From positions 868,001-932,000 of the forward strand of contig NZ_VIRG01000070.1 of NCBI RefSeq assembly GCF_008107695.1: a stretch of DNA of 64,000 nt, read 5' to 3'. Positions 24,523 to 34,224 of this stretch are shown piece after piece. Numbering within the stretch: the stretch's first letter is position 1; the number at the start of each line of letters is the position of its first letter. This stretch comes from Stappia sp. BW2 (lineage in GTDB: Bacteria > Pseudomonadota > Alphaproteobacteria > Rhizobiales > Stappiaceae). The translations under genes were made by a program, and so were the position numbers. The notes under the pieces were generated by a model that was not told where the DNA came from, ran no database searches, and was given only the letters and a program-made list of their open reading frames with translations.

Positions 24523-25500
24523 CTAACGGGTGAGGTGGTGCAACACTGACTTCACGCGATTGCCACCTTCCTGGCGTGCCTGAAAAACGCAGCTCTCTGC
24601 GGCGGCGAGGATCAGTTCGGAACTTTCCGAAATGCCGGTCTGTTCGACAACCGCGCAGGCTGCACCAACCGATGCTGTCATGACGCCATTGCCTGCCGTA
24701 TTGTCCGGATTGGGAATGCCCAGATCCTGGATTGCCAAGTGAAGATAGGCGCTGATGGTCTCGGCGCCCATCTGGTGGGTTCTGGGCAGAAGAAGAGAAA
24801 ATTCCGCCGTTGCGGTTCGGGCGGCGATATCCGCCGGCCGGCGCGCGGTTTCCTTCAGGGTTTCCGCGACTTTCGTCAGGCACTCCTCGGCGGCGCCCGG
24901 CCCGAAATGCTCCGCGAGTGCTTCGAACCTGTCGAGCGAGACCTTGATCAGGCTGGTGTGGGTCTTTTCACGAAGGGCAATCGCCCATTCCCGCTTCAGG
25001 CCTTCTTCAAAGGCGCGTCTGTTCAGCAGGCCGGTAAGCGGGTCGGTCTGCGTTGCCGCATCCAGACGGCTTTCCAGCTCCTTGCGCTTGGCAATGCTTC
25101 GGAAATAGACGGCGAAAGCGTAAGCCGCTCCGCGACTGTCCCGTAACAAATGGGTGCTCACCTCCGCCCAGACCAAAGAGCCGAAGGCGGAACGGAGCTG
25201 AAGTTCTGCATGGGGAAGGGGAGACTGTGCATCGCCGCTACCGCACAGGATCCGGTGCAAATGGTCCGCGTCTGCATCCGGAGTGGCCAGATAGACAAGA
25301 TCGCTCAGATGGTCGGCCAGTTTCTCCGCACTCCACCCGAACAGCCGCTCGGCGGCCGGCGAAATGAAGGTGGGGGTTCCATCGAAACCGATCAGAACAA
25401 TGGCCTCATTGCCCAGTTTGACGAGCGTTTCAAAGTCGATGCCAGACGGATGGAGAAGGTCCGTCGCCAAAGGCGTGTCCCGATTGCTGCCCGACACCAT
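24523..25500 (-). CDS. PAS-GGDEF protein with degenerate active site
   Basis: A cytosolic protein of 325 residues. An N-terminal PAS domain (about residues 23-140; IDFETLVKLGNEAIVLIGFDGTPTFISPAAERLFGW) precedes a coiled linker and a GGDEF domain opened by DAATQTDPLTGLLNRRAFEEGL. The signature that should read R-Y-G-G-D-E-F reads R-T-A-T-A-E-F, and the metal/substrate strand reads VSLDRFEALAEHFG instead of D-x-D-x-F-K-x-x-N-D. Diguanylate cyclase activity is therefore unlikely; it could bind a nucleotide or act as an adaptor. ATG 25500 has AAGGAA upstream. No EAL domain is present. Confidence 0.87.
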   Translation of the reverse strand: MVSGSNRDTPLATDLLHPSGIDFETLVKLGNEAIVLIGFDGTPTFISPAAERLFGWSAEKLADHLSDLVYLATPDADADHLHRILCGSGDAQSPLPHAELQLRSAFGSLVWAEVSTHLLRDSRGAAYAFAVYFRSIAKRKELESRLDAATQTDPLTGLLNRRAFEEGLKREWAIALREKTHTSLIKVSLDRFEALAEHFGPGAAEECLTKVAETLKETARRPADIAARTATAEFSLLLPRTHQMGAETISAYLHLAIQDLGIPNPDNTAGNGVMTASVGAACAVVEQTGISESSELILAAAESCVFQARQEGGNRVKSVLHHLTR

Positions 25501-25917
25501 CTTTCCTTGCCTCGCTCGATTTTCGTGGCAATGCATTCCCTAACTGGAACTGAACGGTATTCACGCTTTGAAATCAAGTGGCAAGCTGCCTGTCCCAGGT
25601 GTAGACGAAGGTGATTTTTTCTGAAGGTCCTTGGTGTGAGCTGTATTGCGCACGCGGAGCCTGCGGCTTTTCAAGTCGACGCGTTTTCAGCACAGACAAA
25701 ATGCACAAGAAGCTGGCTCGCCAGTCCAACCCCTGACAAAAGCGCGCATGTGACGCGGGGGAATTCACTGAAAAACGACCGGCATACGCTTGAACACGTA
25801 ATTTCGACTACCTAAGACATGTCATATACCTTCGGGGCCGTTATTATCCGGCGGATCGGGGCTGATTCGAGAAAGCCCGTTTCCGTCGTTTCTTTTAAAC
25901 CGTGACGAAAGATCAGC
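25501..25917. other. Intergenic region before the Mrp operon
   Basis: These 417 bp lie between the leftward GGDEF gene and rightward mrpA. They must hold both promoters. I see no gene, no clear hairpin terminator and no convincing palindrome. Confidence 0.55.
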
Positions 25918-28308
25918 ATGACGCCAGCATTGATCGACGACACCACTCTCTTTGCCGTCCTCGCACCCTTTGCTGCGGCTGTGGTTGCGCCTTTTCTGAC
26001 CCGCTGGTTCAAACACAATGCGGCCTGGGTGCTGGCAATCGTGCCAGCACTGATCTTCCTCCATTTCACCGGGTTCGTCGAACCTGTGTCGAAAGGGGAA
26101 AGCTTCGTTGCGGCAATGGCCTGGGCTCCCAGCTATGGCGTAAACTTCTCCGTCTACGTTGACGGGTTGTCGACGCTGTTCGCCCTGCTGATTTCCGGTA
26201 TCGGAACGTTCATCATCCTGTACGCCGGAGGCTACCTCAAAGGCCATCCGCAACAGGGCCGGTTCTTTTCGTTTCTGTTCATGTTCATGGGGTCGATGCT
26301 CGGCCTTGTGCTCGGCAACAACCTGATCTCCCTGTTCATTTTCTGGGAACTGACCTCGATCACGTCCTTCCTGCTGATCGGTTTCGATCACCTGCGCGCA
26401 GCGTCACGGCGGGCCGCGCTTCAGGCGCTTGTGGTCACGGGGGGCGGCGGTCTGGCGCTGCTGGCCGGGTTCATCCTGATCATCTCGGCCACGGGCGAGA
26501 TCGAGATGTCGGTGCTCTTGTCGTCACCGGATATCATCAAGGACACCACGCTCTACGTGCCGATCTTTTTCCTTGTTCTGGGCGGTGCCTTCACCAAGTC
26601 CGCACAGTTCCCGTTCCATTTCTGGCTGCCCAACGCCATGGAAGCGCCGACGCCTGTGTCCGCCTATCTGCATTCGGCAACGATGGTGAAGGCTGGTGTT
26701 TACCTGCTGATGCGCATGCACCCGCTGCTGGGCGGAACGGAACTGTGGACGACGGTTCTGCCGCTATTCGGTGGTGTGACGCTGCTGGTCGGCACGATCC
26801 TGGCGGTGCGCCAAACCGACCTGAAGCTGATGCTCGCCTATACGACGGTTGCCTCGCTGGGTCTTCTGGTCATGTTGACCGGCACCAGTCAGGAAAAGGC
26901 GCTGGAAGGTGCGGTCCTCTATCTGCTAGCGCATTCTCTCTTCAAGGGCGCACTCTTCATGGTGGCCGGCACGATCGATCATGAAGCGGGAACCCGTGAC
27001 ATCAGGAAGCTCGGCGGCCTGCGGTCGGCGATGCCGATCACTTTCGTGGCGGCCTGCCTTGCATCGCTTTCCATGGCCGGCTTGCCGCCGTTTATCGGCT
27101 TTATCGCCAAGGAAGTGCTTTACTACGGCACCTGGGGCTGGCTGGAGCTCGGCCTGCCGATCACCGTCACGGCCGTTGTCGGCAATGCCCTGATGCTGGT
27201 GATCGCAGCCGCGGTCGTCATCAAGCCGTTCTTCGGTCCGAAGGTGGAAACGCCGAAACATGCGCACGAAGGACCTGTGCTGCTGTTTGCCGGTCCCGTG
27301 TTCCTCTCGGTGACCGGTCTTGGGCTGGCCTTGATCGCACATACCAGCGGTGAGCTCCTGATCGCGCCAACCCTGTCTTCCCTGGTCGGAGAGACGACGC
27401 AGGTCGAACTTCATTTGTGGCCGACATCGATCAACGCACCGCTTCTGCTTTCTCTGGTCACCATTGGTCTTGGCGTTGCACTGTTCACTCAGATCGACCG
27501 TCTGCGCGGCGTGATCGGCAGCGCGCTCACGGCTATCGGCTGGGGCCCGGACAAGGGGTTCGATCAGTTCGTGGCCGGCACAGTCGGATTGTCCTGGCGT
27601 ATCACGCGCGTGCTGCAGTCCGGCAAGATGCACACCTACATGATCCTGACCTTCATCTTCACGGGGCTCGCGGTGCTGGTGCCCGGCTTCCTGACGGACA
27701 GCCTGCCGGCGATGCCGAAGATGCCGGACTACCGCTTCTATGAATGGGGAATCCTGCTGATCGCCTTCTTCGGTCTCATCGCGGTTCTGGTCGCCAATAC
27801 CCGCCTGACGGCCATCGTTTCGCTGGGTATCCAGGGGTTTGCGGTTGCGCTGATCTTCATGATGTTCGGGGCGCCTGATCTGTCGTTCACCCAGTTCATG
27901 GTGGAAACCCTGTCGGTCGTCATTCTGGCACTGGTCATGACAAGGCTGAACCTGTCACCCAGCGATCACCGGCATGGCCTCGCGGCGGTTGTCAGTGGCA
28001 TTGTCGCCATCGGTGTCGGTCTCGGCCTGACGATGACGCTCCTGGCCATCACGCAGCAGCCTTTCGATACCCGCTTGTCTGACTTCTTCGCGCAGTTCAG
28101 CCGTTCCATCGCCCATGGGCGCAATATCGTCAACGTAATCATCGTCGACTTCCGCGGCTTCGATACGTTGGGTGAAATTGCCGTTGTGGTGCTGGCGGGT
28201 CTGTGTGTGCTGGCGTTGATCCGGGTGCGCACCAAGCCTGAAAAACCCATCGAGAAGCCCAAGACGGTTTCCCATCCCACACCCGCCCAGACAGGGGAGG
28301 TTCGCTGA
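25918..28308 (+). CDS. mrpA: Mrp Na+/H+ antiporter subunit A
   Basis: The largest subunit of the multi-subunit monovalent cation/proton antiporter, 796 residues and about 20 helices. The NuoL/ND5-like antiporter module spans roughly 1-500, with GGAFTKSAQFPFHFWLPNAMEAPTPVSAYLHSATMVKAG (about 221-258; key Lys in TKSAQ) characteristic of proton channels. A C-terminal MrpA-specific part (600-760) follows. Alphaproteobacterial homologues often have A fused to B; here they are separate genes. The stop TGA overlaps the mrpB ATG by one base. Expected role: sodium/alkali tolerance and pH homeostasis. Confidence 0.96.
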   Translation: MTPALIDDTTLFAVLAPFAAAVVAPFLTRWFKHNAAWVLAIVPALIFLHFTGFVEPVSKGESFVAAMAWAPSYGVNFSVYVDGLSTLFALLISGIGTFIILYAGGYLKGHPQQGRFFSFLFMFMGSMLGLVLGNNLISLFIFWELTSITSFLLIGFDHLRAASRRAALQALVVTGGGGLALLAGFILIISATGEIEMSVLLSSPDIIKDTTLYVPIFFLVLGGAFTKSAQFPFHFWLPNAMEAPTPVSAYLHSATMVKAGVYLLMRMHPLLGGTELWTTVLPLFGGVTLLVGTILAVRQTDLKLMLAYTTVASLGLLVMLTGTSQEKALEGAVLYLLAHSLFKGALFMVAGTIDHEAGTRDIRKLGGLRSAMPITFVAACLASLSMAGLPPFIGFIAKEVLYYGTWGWLELGLPITVTAVVGNALMLVIAAAVVIKPFFGPKVETPKHAHEGPVLLFAGPVFLSVTGLGLALIAHTSGELLIAPTLSSLVGETTQVELHLWPTSINAPLLLSLVTIGLGVALFTQIDRLRGVIGSALTAIGWGPDKGFDQFVAGTVGLSWRITRVLQSGKMHTYMILTFIFTGLAVLVPGFLTDSLPAMPKMPDYRFYEWGILLIAFFGLIAVLVANTRLTAIVSLGIQGFAVALIFMMFGAPDLSFTQFMVETLSVVILALVMTRLNLSPSDHRHGLAAVVSGIVAIGVGLGLTMTLLAITQQPFDTRLSDFFAQFSRSIAHGRNIVNVIIVDFRGFDTLGEIAVVVLAGLCVLALIRVRTKPEKPIEKPKTVSHPTPAQTGEVR

Positions 28309-28727
28309 TGCGTACGATCATCTTCCGCACCATTGCGCCCTATCTGTCCGCGCTGATGGTCCTGTTCTCGATTTTCGTGCTCTTGCGCGGCCATAACGAG
28401 CCGGGGGGCGGGTTTATCGGCGGTCTGATCGCCGCATCGGCGCTCGCGATCTTCGGTATCGCCTGCGGTGTTGCCTCCGTGCGCCGCGCCATTGTCTTCC
28501 ACCCGATGGGAGTTTCAGGTTTCGGGCTGTTCCTGTCGGCCCTGGCTGGCCTGCCGTCGATCTTCAAGGCTCAGGCATTCATGACCAGTCAGTGGCTGGA
28601 AGTTCACGTGTTCGGTGTGGAGGTCGCTCTGTCCACGCCGTTGTTCTTCGACATTGGCGTTTATCTGGTGGTGGTCGGAGCAATCGGCTCCATTGCGCTG
28701 GCGCTTGAAGAAAGGGAGGCCGACTGA
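28308..28727 (+). CDS. mrpB: Mrp antiporter subunit B
   Basis: A 139-residue membrane protein of the MnhB family, four helices, with the highly conserved HNEPGGGFIGGLIAASALAI segment near residues 28-48. It overlaps mrpA and mrpC by one base each (TGATG), so translation is coupled. It is a core subunit of the seven-protein complex. Confidence 0.95.
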   Translation: MRTIIFRTIAPYLSALMVLFSIFVLLRGHNEPGGGFIGGLIAASALAIFGIACGVASVRRAIVFHPMGVSGFGLFLSALAGLPSIFKAQAFMTSQWLEVHVFGVEVALSTPLFFDIGVYLVVVGAIGSIALALEEREAD

Positions 28728-29104
28728 TGGAAAGTGGCGTCGTCATCCTGATTGGCATGTTCTTTACCGTGGCCGTCTACCTGATGCTCTCCAAGCAGCT
28801 GGTGCGTATTCTTCTTGGCATCGCCATTCTGGGCAATGCCGTGAACTTGCTGATCTTTACAAACGGGCGCCTGACGCGCGAGGTGCCGCCGCTCATTCCC
28901 GATCATCTTTATGCTCCGGAAACGGCGACGGCCAATCCCCTGCCGCAGGCGCTGGTGCTGACAGCCATCGTTATTTCCTTCTCGTTCTTTGCCTTTCTTC
29001 TGGTTCTGGCCTTCCGGGCCTACCAGGAACTGGGCACCGACGAAGTGGACGAGATGCGCATCGCCGAACCCGAACACGACCAAACTCCGCCGCAAGGGTA
29101 CTAA
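28727..29104 (+). CDS. mrpC: Mrp antiporter subunit C
   Basis: A 125-residue, three-helix protein of the MnhC/NuoK family. Conserved features are LGIAILGNAVNLLIF in the second helix and the NPLPQALVLTAIVI turn before the third. It ends 5 bp before mrpD. It is homologous to NuoK of complex I. Confidence 0.95.
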   Translation: MESGVVILIGMFFTVAVYLMLSKQLVRILLGIAILGNAVNLLIFTNGRLTREVPPLIPDHLYAPETATANPLPQALVLTAIVISFSFFAFLLVLAFRAYQELGTDEVDEMRIAEPEHDQTPPQGY

Positions 29105-29109
29105 GCTAA

Positions 29110-30699
29110 ATGGCCGGTTCTTCCGTTTCTGTCGATCTCTCCCAGGCCATGAACACCGCACCCATTGCGTTGGGTGACTGGCTGGTCGTCGCGCCTTCGC
29201 TGATCACCATCCTGGGCGGTGCGCTGTGCCTGATGCTGCGCAAGAATACCGACTTGCAGCCCAAACTCGGGATCGGGTTTCTGGGGTTGCTGGTGGTCGC
29301 AAACCTCGCGTTGCTGATCCGGGTGCTCGATCATGGTGTGATCACCATGGTCATGGGCAGCTGGCTGCCACCGTTCGGCATTGCCTTCACCGTTGATACG
29401 CTCGGCATAACCCTGTCGCTGATTGGCTCGATCGTTGCCTTCTGCGCAGGCGTTTTCGGGGCCGCGACTGTCGATAGCACCGGTCGCAGATACGGCTTTT
29501 ATCCATTTCTCCTGTTGTTGATGACAGGTGTCTGCGGCGCGTTTCTGACCGGTGATATCTTCAACCTCTATGTCTGGTTCGAGGTTCTTTTGATCTCGTC
29601 CTATGGTCTTCTGGTCCTCGGCAATGACCGGATCCAGCTTGACGGCGCGGTCAAATATGGCGTCCTGAACCTGATCGGGACGAACCTCTTCCTGATCGCC
29701 ACGGGTATGCTCTACGGAATTTTCGGCACGCTCAACATGGCGGATCTCGCCTTGAAAGTGGCTGCCCTGGAAAATCCCGCGTCCGGCACTCTGGCAACGG
29801 TCGCTGCGCTCTATTTCCTGGCCTTTGCAATGAAAGCGGCAGCTTTCCCGGTCAATTTCTGGCTGCCTGCCTCCTATCATACGCCCAATGTGGTTGTGTC
29901 GGCGGTCTTCGCCGGTCTGCTTACCAAGGTCGGCGTTTATGCGCTGATCCGCATCTTCGTGCTGATCCTGCCGGCGTCCCGCGGCTATATGGCGGATGTG
30001 ATTGCACTGGTCGCCATCGCCACCTTGCTGACGGGGGCCATCGGCGCGTTGGCGCAAAGCGAAGTAAGACGGCTGCTCGGCTACGTGGTCATCGCCGGTA
30101 TCGGGTCGATGCTTGCCGGTGTTGCCGTCGGTTCGACGCTGGCGATCTCGGGTGCCATTTTTTATGCGGTCCATTCGATCATCGTCATGACGGCGCTCTA
30201 TATGGCCGCAGGCATCATGAACATGATGGGCGGCTCTTACGATCTCAGACAGCTCGGCGGCCTTTATCAGAAAAGCGCTGCTTTCGCGGCCGTTTTTCTG
30301 GTGCTGGGGTTCGCTGTTTCCGGTCTGCCGCCGTTTTCCGGTTTCTGGCCCAAGGTCATCCTCGTTGATGCCGCCTTCTCCGACGGTCGGACCTGGCTCG
30401 GTGCCGCCATCCTTGTCAGCGGGTTCCTGACAACTCTGGCGATGGGCCGGGTCTGGATCTTCGCTTTCTGGCGAGGCGGCCCTGAAGGCACGACGGACGG
30501 GGAGACCGTTGCCATATCGGGCGAGACCGGCACGCAGCTTTCCGGAGCTGCGGTCTGGCTACCGCTTGGAATTCTGACCGCGCTTGTTGTCTATTTCGGT
30601 CTGCAGCCGGAATGGATGCTGGAGCTTTCAACGCAAGGGGCAAGCGGCATTGTTGAACCGCTTGGCTACCTGCGTTCAGTCTTTGGGGGCCAGGTATGA
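29110..30699 (+). CDS. mrpD: Mrp antiporter subunit D
   Basis: A 529-residue antiporter-like subunit of the NuoM/N family with about 14 helices. Key pieces are FNLYVWFEVLLISSYGLLVLG near 152 (conserved Glu) and AMKAAAFPVNFWLPASYHTPNVVVSAVFAGLLTKVGVYAL near 240-280 (conserved Lys). It probably carries one of the proton pathways. Its end overlaps mrpE by four bases. Confidence 0.96.
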   Translation: MAGSSVSVDLSQAMNTAPIALGDWLVVAPSLITILGGALCLMLRKNTDLQPKLGIGFLGLLVVANLALLIRVLDHGVITMVMGSWLPPFGIAFTVDTLGITLSLIGSIVAFCAGVFGAATVDSTGRRYGFYPFLLLLMTGVCGAFLTGDIFNLYVWFEVLLISSYGLLVLGNDRIQLDGAVKYGVLNLIGTNLFLIATGMLYGIFGTLNMADLALKVAALENPASGTLATVAALYFLAFAMKAAAFPVNFWLPASYHTPNVVVSAVFAGLLTKVGVYALIRIFVLILPASRGYMADVIALVAIATLLTGAIGALAQSEVRRLLGYVVIAGIGSMLAGVAVGSTLAISGAIFYAVHSIIVMTALYMAAGIMNMMGGSYDLRQLGGLYQKSAAFAAVFLVLGFAVSGLPPFSGFWPKVILVDAAFSDGRTWLGAAILVSGFLTTLAMGRVWIFAFWRGGPEGTTDGETVAISGETGTQLSGAAVWLPLGILTALVVYFGLQPEWMLELSTQGASGIVEPLGYLRSVFGGQV

Positions 30700-31172
30700 C
30701 CAGTCTCTTTCTCATCAACATTCTTCTGATGCTCGCCTGGGGCGCCGTCACGGGCAGTTTTTCCGAAGTCAATCTGGCCTTCGGCTTCGTGCTGAGCTTT
30801 GGCGCGCTTTACCTCATCCGCGAACAGGTCGGTACGGGGGCCTATTTCCAGCGTGTCTCCAAAGGCGTCGGTCTGGCGGTGCTGTTCGTCTACGAACTGG
30901 TGCTGTCTGCCTGGCGGGTCGCGATCATCGTGCTGAAGCCAAAGATCGAGCTGCAGCCGGGTATCATCGCGTTTCCTCTGACAGTCGACAGGGACTTCGA
31001 AATCACGATGTTGGCCAACCTGATCACCCTGACGCCGGGCACATTGTCCGTTGATGTGTCCGAAGACCGGAAAACGCTTTATGTGCACTGTATCGACGTT
31101 CCGGACCCGCAAGCCACGATCGATGACATCAAGAACGGTTTTGAACGCAAGATCCTGGAGGTGTTCAGATGA
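30696..31172 (+). CDS. mrpE: Mrp antiporter subunit E
   Basis: A 158-residue protein of the MnhE family, with about two to three helices at the N-terminus and a soluble C-terminal domain containing [22 protein letters not shown], the most conserved block. It overlaps mrpD and mrpF by four bases at each side. Needed for assembly or activity in studied Mrp complexes. Confidence 0.95.
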   Translation: MTSLFLINILLMLAWGAVTGSFSEVNLAFGFVLSFGALYLIREQVGTGAYFQRVSKGVGLAVLFVYELVLSAWRVAIIVLKPKIELQPGIIAFPLTVDRDFEITMLANLITLTPGTLSVDVSEDRKTLYVHCIDVPDPQATIDDIKNGFERKILEVFR

Positions 31173-31525
31173 CACCATTTGAGACCTTTTCAGGCCAGTT
31201 CTTGGATGTCTGCGTTTCCGTTTCGCTGGCTCTGCTGACTGTGTCCTTCTTCATCATCGTGGTGCGGACGGTCAAGGGCCCAAGTCTTCCGGACCGGATC
31301 GTTGCTCTGGACATGCTGGTTGCCGTGGGCATCGGCTTTATCGCCGTCATTGGCGTGTCCACAGGCTTTTATCTTTACATCGACATTGCGATTACGCTTG
31401 GTCTCGTCGGCTTTCTGGCGACGGTCGCTTTCGCACGCTTCGTGCTCAACCGCGGCCTTGCCGGGGACAAGACGATCATGGACGAAGTCGAGGAGAGCAT
31501 TAAACGTCAGGAGGCGGGACAATGA
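31169..31525 (+). CDS. mrpF: Mrp antiporter subunit F
   Basis: A 118-residue, three-helix subunit of the MnhF family. [19 protein letters not shown] (about 32-50) is the family signature. Its end overlaps mrpG by four bases, continuing the tight coupling of the operon. Confidence 0.94.
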   Translation: MTPFETFSGQFLDVCVSVSLALLTVSFFIIVVRTVKGPSLPDRIVALDMLVAVGIGFIAVIGVSTGFYLYIDIAITLGLVGFLATVAFARFVLNRGLAGDKTIMDEVEESIKRQEAGQ

Positions 31526-31866
31526 ACGCTGCCGTTGAAATTATCACCGGTATCATGCTGATCGTCGGTGCTTCCTTCGCATTGGTCGCTTCGATCGGCA
31601 TTATCCGGCTGAAAGACGTTTACATGCGCATGCATGCGGCTTCCAAGGCCGGTACACTGGGCTCCGGTGTCATGTTGCTGGCGCTGGCAGTGCATGCGAG
31701 TGATCTGGCTGTTGTCACGCGAGCAATCGCCGGTGTGGTCTTCTTCCTGCTCACCGCCCCAATTTCGGCTCATTTATTGGCAAAAGCTGCATATGCAGCT
31801 GGTTACCGTCCGTGTGCAGATACCAAGGTTGACGCCTTGGCGAAAATTGTGCGGCCCAAAAGCTGA
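31522..31866 (+). CDS. mrpG: Mrp antiporter subunit G
   Basis: The last subunit, 114 residues, three helices, MnhG family. The segment [22 protein letters not shown] (about 29-50) is diagnostic. The operon ends here; about 315 bp of A/T-rich DNA separates it from mucR, and no clear terminator was found right after the stop. Confidence 0.94.
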   Translation: MNAAVEIITGIMLIVGASFALVASIGIIRLKDVYMRMHAASKAGTLGSGVMLLALAVHASDLAVVTRAIAGVVFFLLTAPISAHLLAKAAYAAGYRPCADTKVDALAKIVRPKS

Positions 31867-32181
31867 GTCACGATGAGAGGCAATGGTCCTGAAAGACAGA
31901 ATTCCTGACAATACTATCGGTCCATTGTCAAACTTAGTGGGTTAGTGGAAGCCAATATTTGTACAATTTGACTTTTATTGCTTCTGATCGATTTTTATTT
32001 GAATTTCGGGGTTGTCGGGCAACGAAAGCAGCGATATAAGGCGGTGACGATTGCCTGCAAAGTAGAATCTTTTTGATTTCTGGGCCCGCAAGTAACTGAA
32101 CTTCTCATTCCGCTTTCGGCACACATTTTTTGCAGGTAAACCACAAAGCTAATTTTGAAATCAGTAGAGAATGGGTGAAAT
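31867..32181. other. A/T-rich region between mrpG and mucR
   Basis: These 315 bp contain no gene. They are distinctly A/T-rich, with T-rich blocks around 31960-32000. MucR/Ros proteins bind A/T-rich DNA of low consensus and often repress their own gene, so this is the likely mucR promoter and autoregulatory region. Confidence 0.55.
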
Positions 32182-32598
32182 ATGACTGACAGTCCGGTGG
32201 ATGCAAATCTGATTGATCTTACTGCAGACATCGTCTCAGCCTACGTGAGTAATAACACCGTAGCGTCAACAGATCTGCCAGGCCTGATCAACGAAGTTTA
32301 CGGCGCGCTGCAGAAAACCGCGAGCACGTCTACCGAGCCGGAGCCGGAGCCGCTGAAGCCTGCCGTGCCGGTCAAGAAGTCGGTCATGCCGGACTACATT
32401 ATCTGTCTGGAAGACGGCAAGAAGTTCAAGTCGCTGAAGCGTCACCTGCGCACGCACTACAACATGACCCCGGAAGAGTACCGCGAGAAGTGGGACCTGG
32501 GTGCCGATTATCCGATGGTTGCGCCGAACTATGCGGCTGCCCGTTCGGAACTGGCCAAGAAAATGGGTCTCGGCCAGCAGCGCAAGCGCTCTAAGTAA
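32182..32598 (+). CDS. mucR: MucR/Ros family zinc-finger regulator
   Basis: A 138-residue DNA-binding protein of the prokaryotic zinc-finger family that controls exopolysaccharide, motility and virulence or symbiosis genes in alphaproteobacteria. The N-terminal part (1-60) mediates oligomerisation in studied members; a proline/glutamate linker follows. The finger [31 protein letters not shown] supplies Cys75, Asp78, His88 and His92 as the predicted zinc ligands, with Asp replacing the second Cys as in MucR rather than Ros. A basic tail ends the protein. A strong terminator follows, so it is monocistronic. Confidence 0.95.
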   Translation: MTDSPVDANLIDLTADIVSAYVSNNTVASTDLPGLINEVYGALQKTASTSTEPEPEPLKPAVPVKKSVMPDYIICLEDGKKFKSLKRHLRTHYNMTPEEYREKWDLGADYPMVAPNYAAARSELAKKMGLGQQRKRSK

Positions 32599-32620
32599 AA
32601 CGTTCAGCTTCGGCTGAGAA

Positions 32621-32655
32621 AAAAAGAGCTGCCCTTGGGCAGCTCTTTTTGTTTT
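32621..32655 (+). terminator. Rho-independent terminator after mucR
   Basis: A perfect 14-bp stem, AAAAAGAGCTGCCC (32621-32634) with GGGCAGCTCTTTTT (32637-32650), followed by more T residues. It can work in both directions, though the next gene is convergent. Confidence 0.95.
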
Positions 32656-32739
32656 TACGACGAAGATTTTCGAAAGCGTGTGGAGAGTGCTTACCCTAGG
32701 TCACTTTATCGCCCGCCGGACAAGCGCAATCGAAGGCTC

Positions 32740-33171
32740 TCAGGCCGCTGCAATCGCTCCCTGGGCATCGCTGCGAATGCGGCCGACCATGGATCTCAGA
32801 CCGTTTGAACGCTGCGGCGTCAGGTGTTCCTGCAAACCCAGTTTGGCGAAAATGGCTTCGACGTCGGTGTCCAGGATATCCTTGGCGGTTTTGCCGCTGA
32901 ACACAGACGTGACGATGGCTACGAGCCCCTGAACAATCAGAGCGTCGCTGTCGCCCTTGAAGCTGAGGACGGGTTCACCGTCGCTTGTCTTGTCGGTTGT
33001 GGTGATCAGCCAGACCTGCGACACACAACCGCGCACCTTGTTGGCATCGCTCTTTTCGGCGTCGGAGAGATCAGGCATCTCCTTGCCGAGGTCGATGAGA
33101 TATTTGTAGCGATCTTCCCAGTCGTCGAGAAAATCAAACGTCTCAAGAATGTCGCTCAGGGATGTGGTCAT
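32740..33171 (-). CDS. sufE: Cysteine desulfuration protein SufE
   Basis: A 143-residue sulfur-transfer protein that accepts persulfide from the cysteine desulfurase SufS and passes it to the iron-sulfur assembly scaffold. The acceptor Cys49 lies in NKVRGCVSQVW, and DWEDRYKYLIDLGKEMP near the N-terminus is typical. The rest of the suf operon is not in the window, as is common in alphaproteobacteria. It starts at ATG 33171. Confidence 0.93.
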   Translation of the reverse strand: MTTSLSDILETFDFLDDWEDRYKYLIDLGKEMPDLSDAEKSDANKVRGCVSQVWLITTTDKTSDGEPVLSFKGDSDALIVQGLVAIVTSVFSGKTAKDILDTDVEAIFAKLGLQEHLTPQRSNGLRSMVGRIRSDAQGAIAAA

Positions 33172-33428
33172 GGCACCGGTCTTTGAAGGTCTTGTTCGCC
33201 TTCATATAACTCGTGAGTGGCAAAGTGCAAATGCCGGCAGGTGCGGTGGCTCAGAAAGAATAAAGATACGCCGCAGATGAAATGGGCAGCTTTCCATCTG
33301 CGGCGCAGCGGAACGAGCCGCTGAAGTGAAGCCGTCTTTGCGATGCTGCCGGGCAGCAGCGCTCCAGCGGGGCGCAATCGGCCGTTTTCGGATCCAGGAG
33401 GTCATAGGATCCTGAACGGCCAGTCCGC

Positions 33429-33899
33429 TCAGGTTTTTTGTCCTGAGCGTGGTTTGGGCCGTGGCACCGGCCCAAGGACTGTCTCTCTGGAAGAGACGTT
33501 ATCGAAAACCGGTTGCCACGACGGGTTGCCGGAGAAAATCTGCCTGGCTTGCCCGATGGGCTGAGTGCTTGTTTCACTCATATTCTGTGCGGGGGTGGAC
33601 CCGGTGACCAGCTGTTCGCTTTCCGGTTTCTCGGAGATCTGTGTATCGAGAAACTCATAAACGATCCGGGCGCCGTCGCGTGCGCGGCTGCCGATCGCCG
33701 TCAGTGCATCGCCTCCCGTTTCGCAGGCTTGCGGATTGCGTCCGCAAAAGCCACCAATGTCTGACATCGTTGCCTGTGCCGCCAGGAAGGCGGACACCGG
33801 ATCGATGTTTTCAACCGAAGTGTCTTCCTGATCCGACCCTAGGGGAATCAGGACGAGCACCAAGGTGAGCCAAAAGGCCGTCCTCAAGAGAAAGAACAT
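33429..33899 (-). CDS. DUF5330 protein
   Basis: A 156-residue protein starting with a transmembrane segment (MFFLLRTAFWLTLVLVLIPLG), then the DUF5330 pattern VSAFLAAQATMSDIGGFCGRNPQACETGGDAL. The C-terminal half is disordered-looking with proline and Ser/Thr. The function is unknown; the gene occurs beside sufE in related genomes. ATG 33899 is chosen because the hydrophobic start follows at once. Confidence 0.8.
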   Translation of the reverse strand: MFFLLRTAFWLTLVLVLIPLGSDQEDTSVENIDPVSAFLAAQATMSDIGGFCGRNPQACETGGDALTAIGSRARDGARIVYEFLDTQISEKPESEQLVTGSTPAQNMSETSTQPIGQARQIFSGNPSWQPVFDNVSSRETVLGPVPRPKPRSGQKT

Positions 33900-34224
33900 G
33901 TCGCTACCCAATAGTCTGTTCAGTCTTGCGTGCCTTTGTGCCGTTGGCACGCTTGTTATGAAGGCACACTAGCAGTGACATGAGAATCCCCGGTTGAGCG
34001 GGAAAAGCGAATTTTCATAAAATAAATCAGGTATTTAAGTCGTATTTTCTGAAATATTGATTCAAATTTTAGCCAATGGTGGTCAACTTGTTGAACGCTA
34101 TGAGTTTTTCGGAAAAAAACGCAATTTGGATTCATCCTTTATCGTTCCTTAAGTGCTGCAACCGACAATGTCCCTACAAAAGGTGCGAGCGGATAATTCC
34201 GTGATTGTTGTGTGGTAGAGTAGA
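33900..34224. other. Divergent region before the kinase-like gene
   Basis: These 325 bp separate DUF5330 (leftward) from the kinase-like gene (rightward). A/T-rich stretches near 34010-34080 may carry promoters. No gene or strong repeat seen. Confidence 0.5.

Noticed and set aside
29101-30174. 357-residue leftward frame opposite mrpD
   Set aside because: mrpD is an unambiguous family match in a seven-gene operon; the antisense frame is low-complexity and rich in Asp/Gln/Arg.
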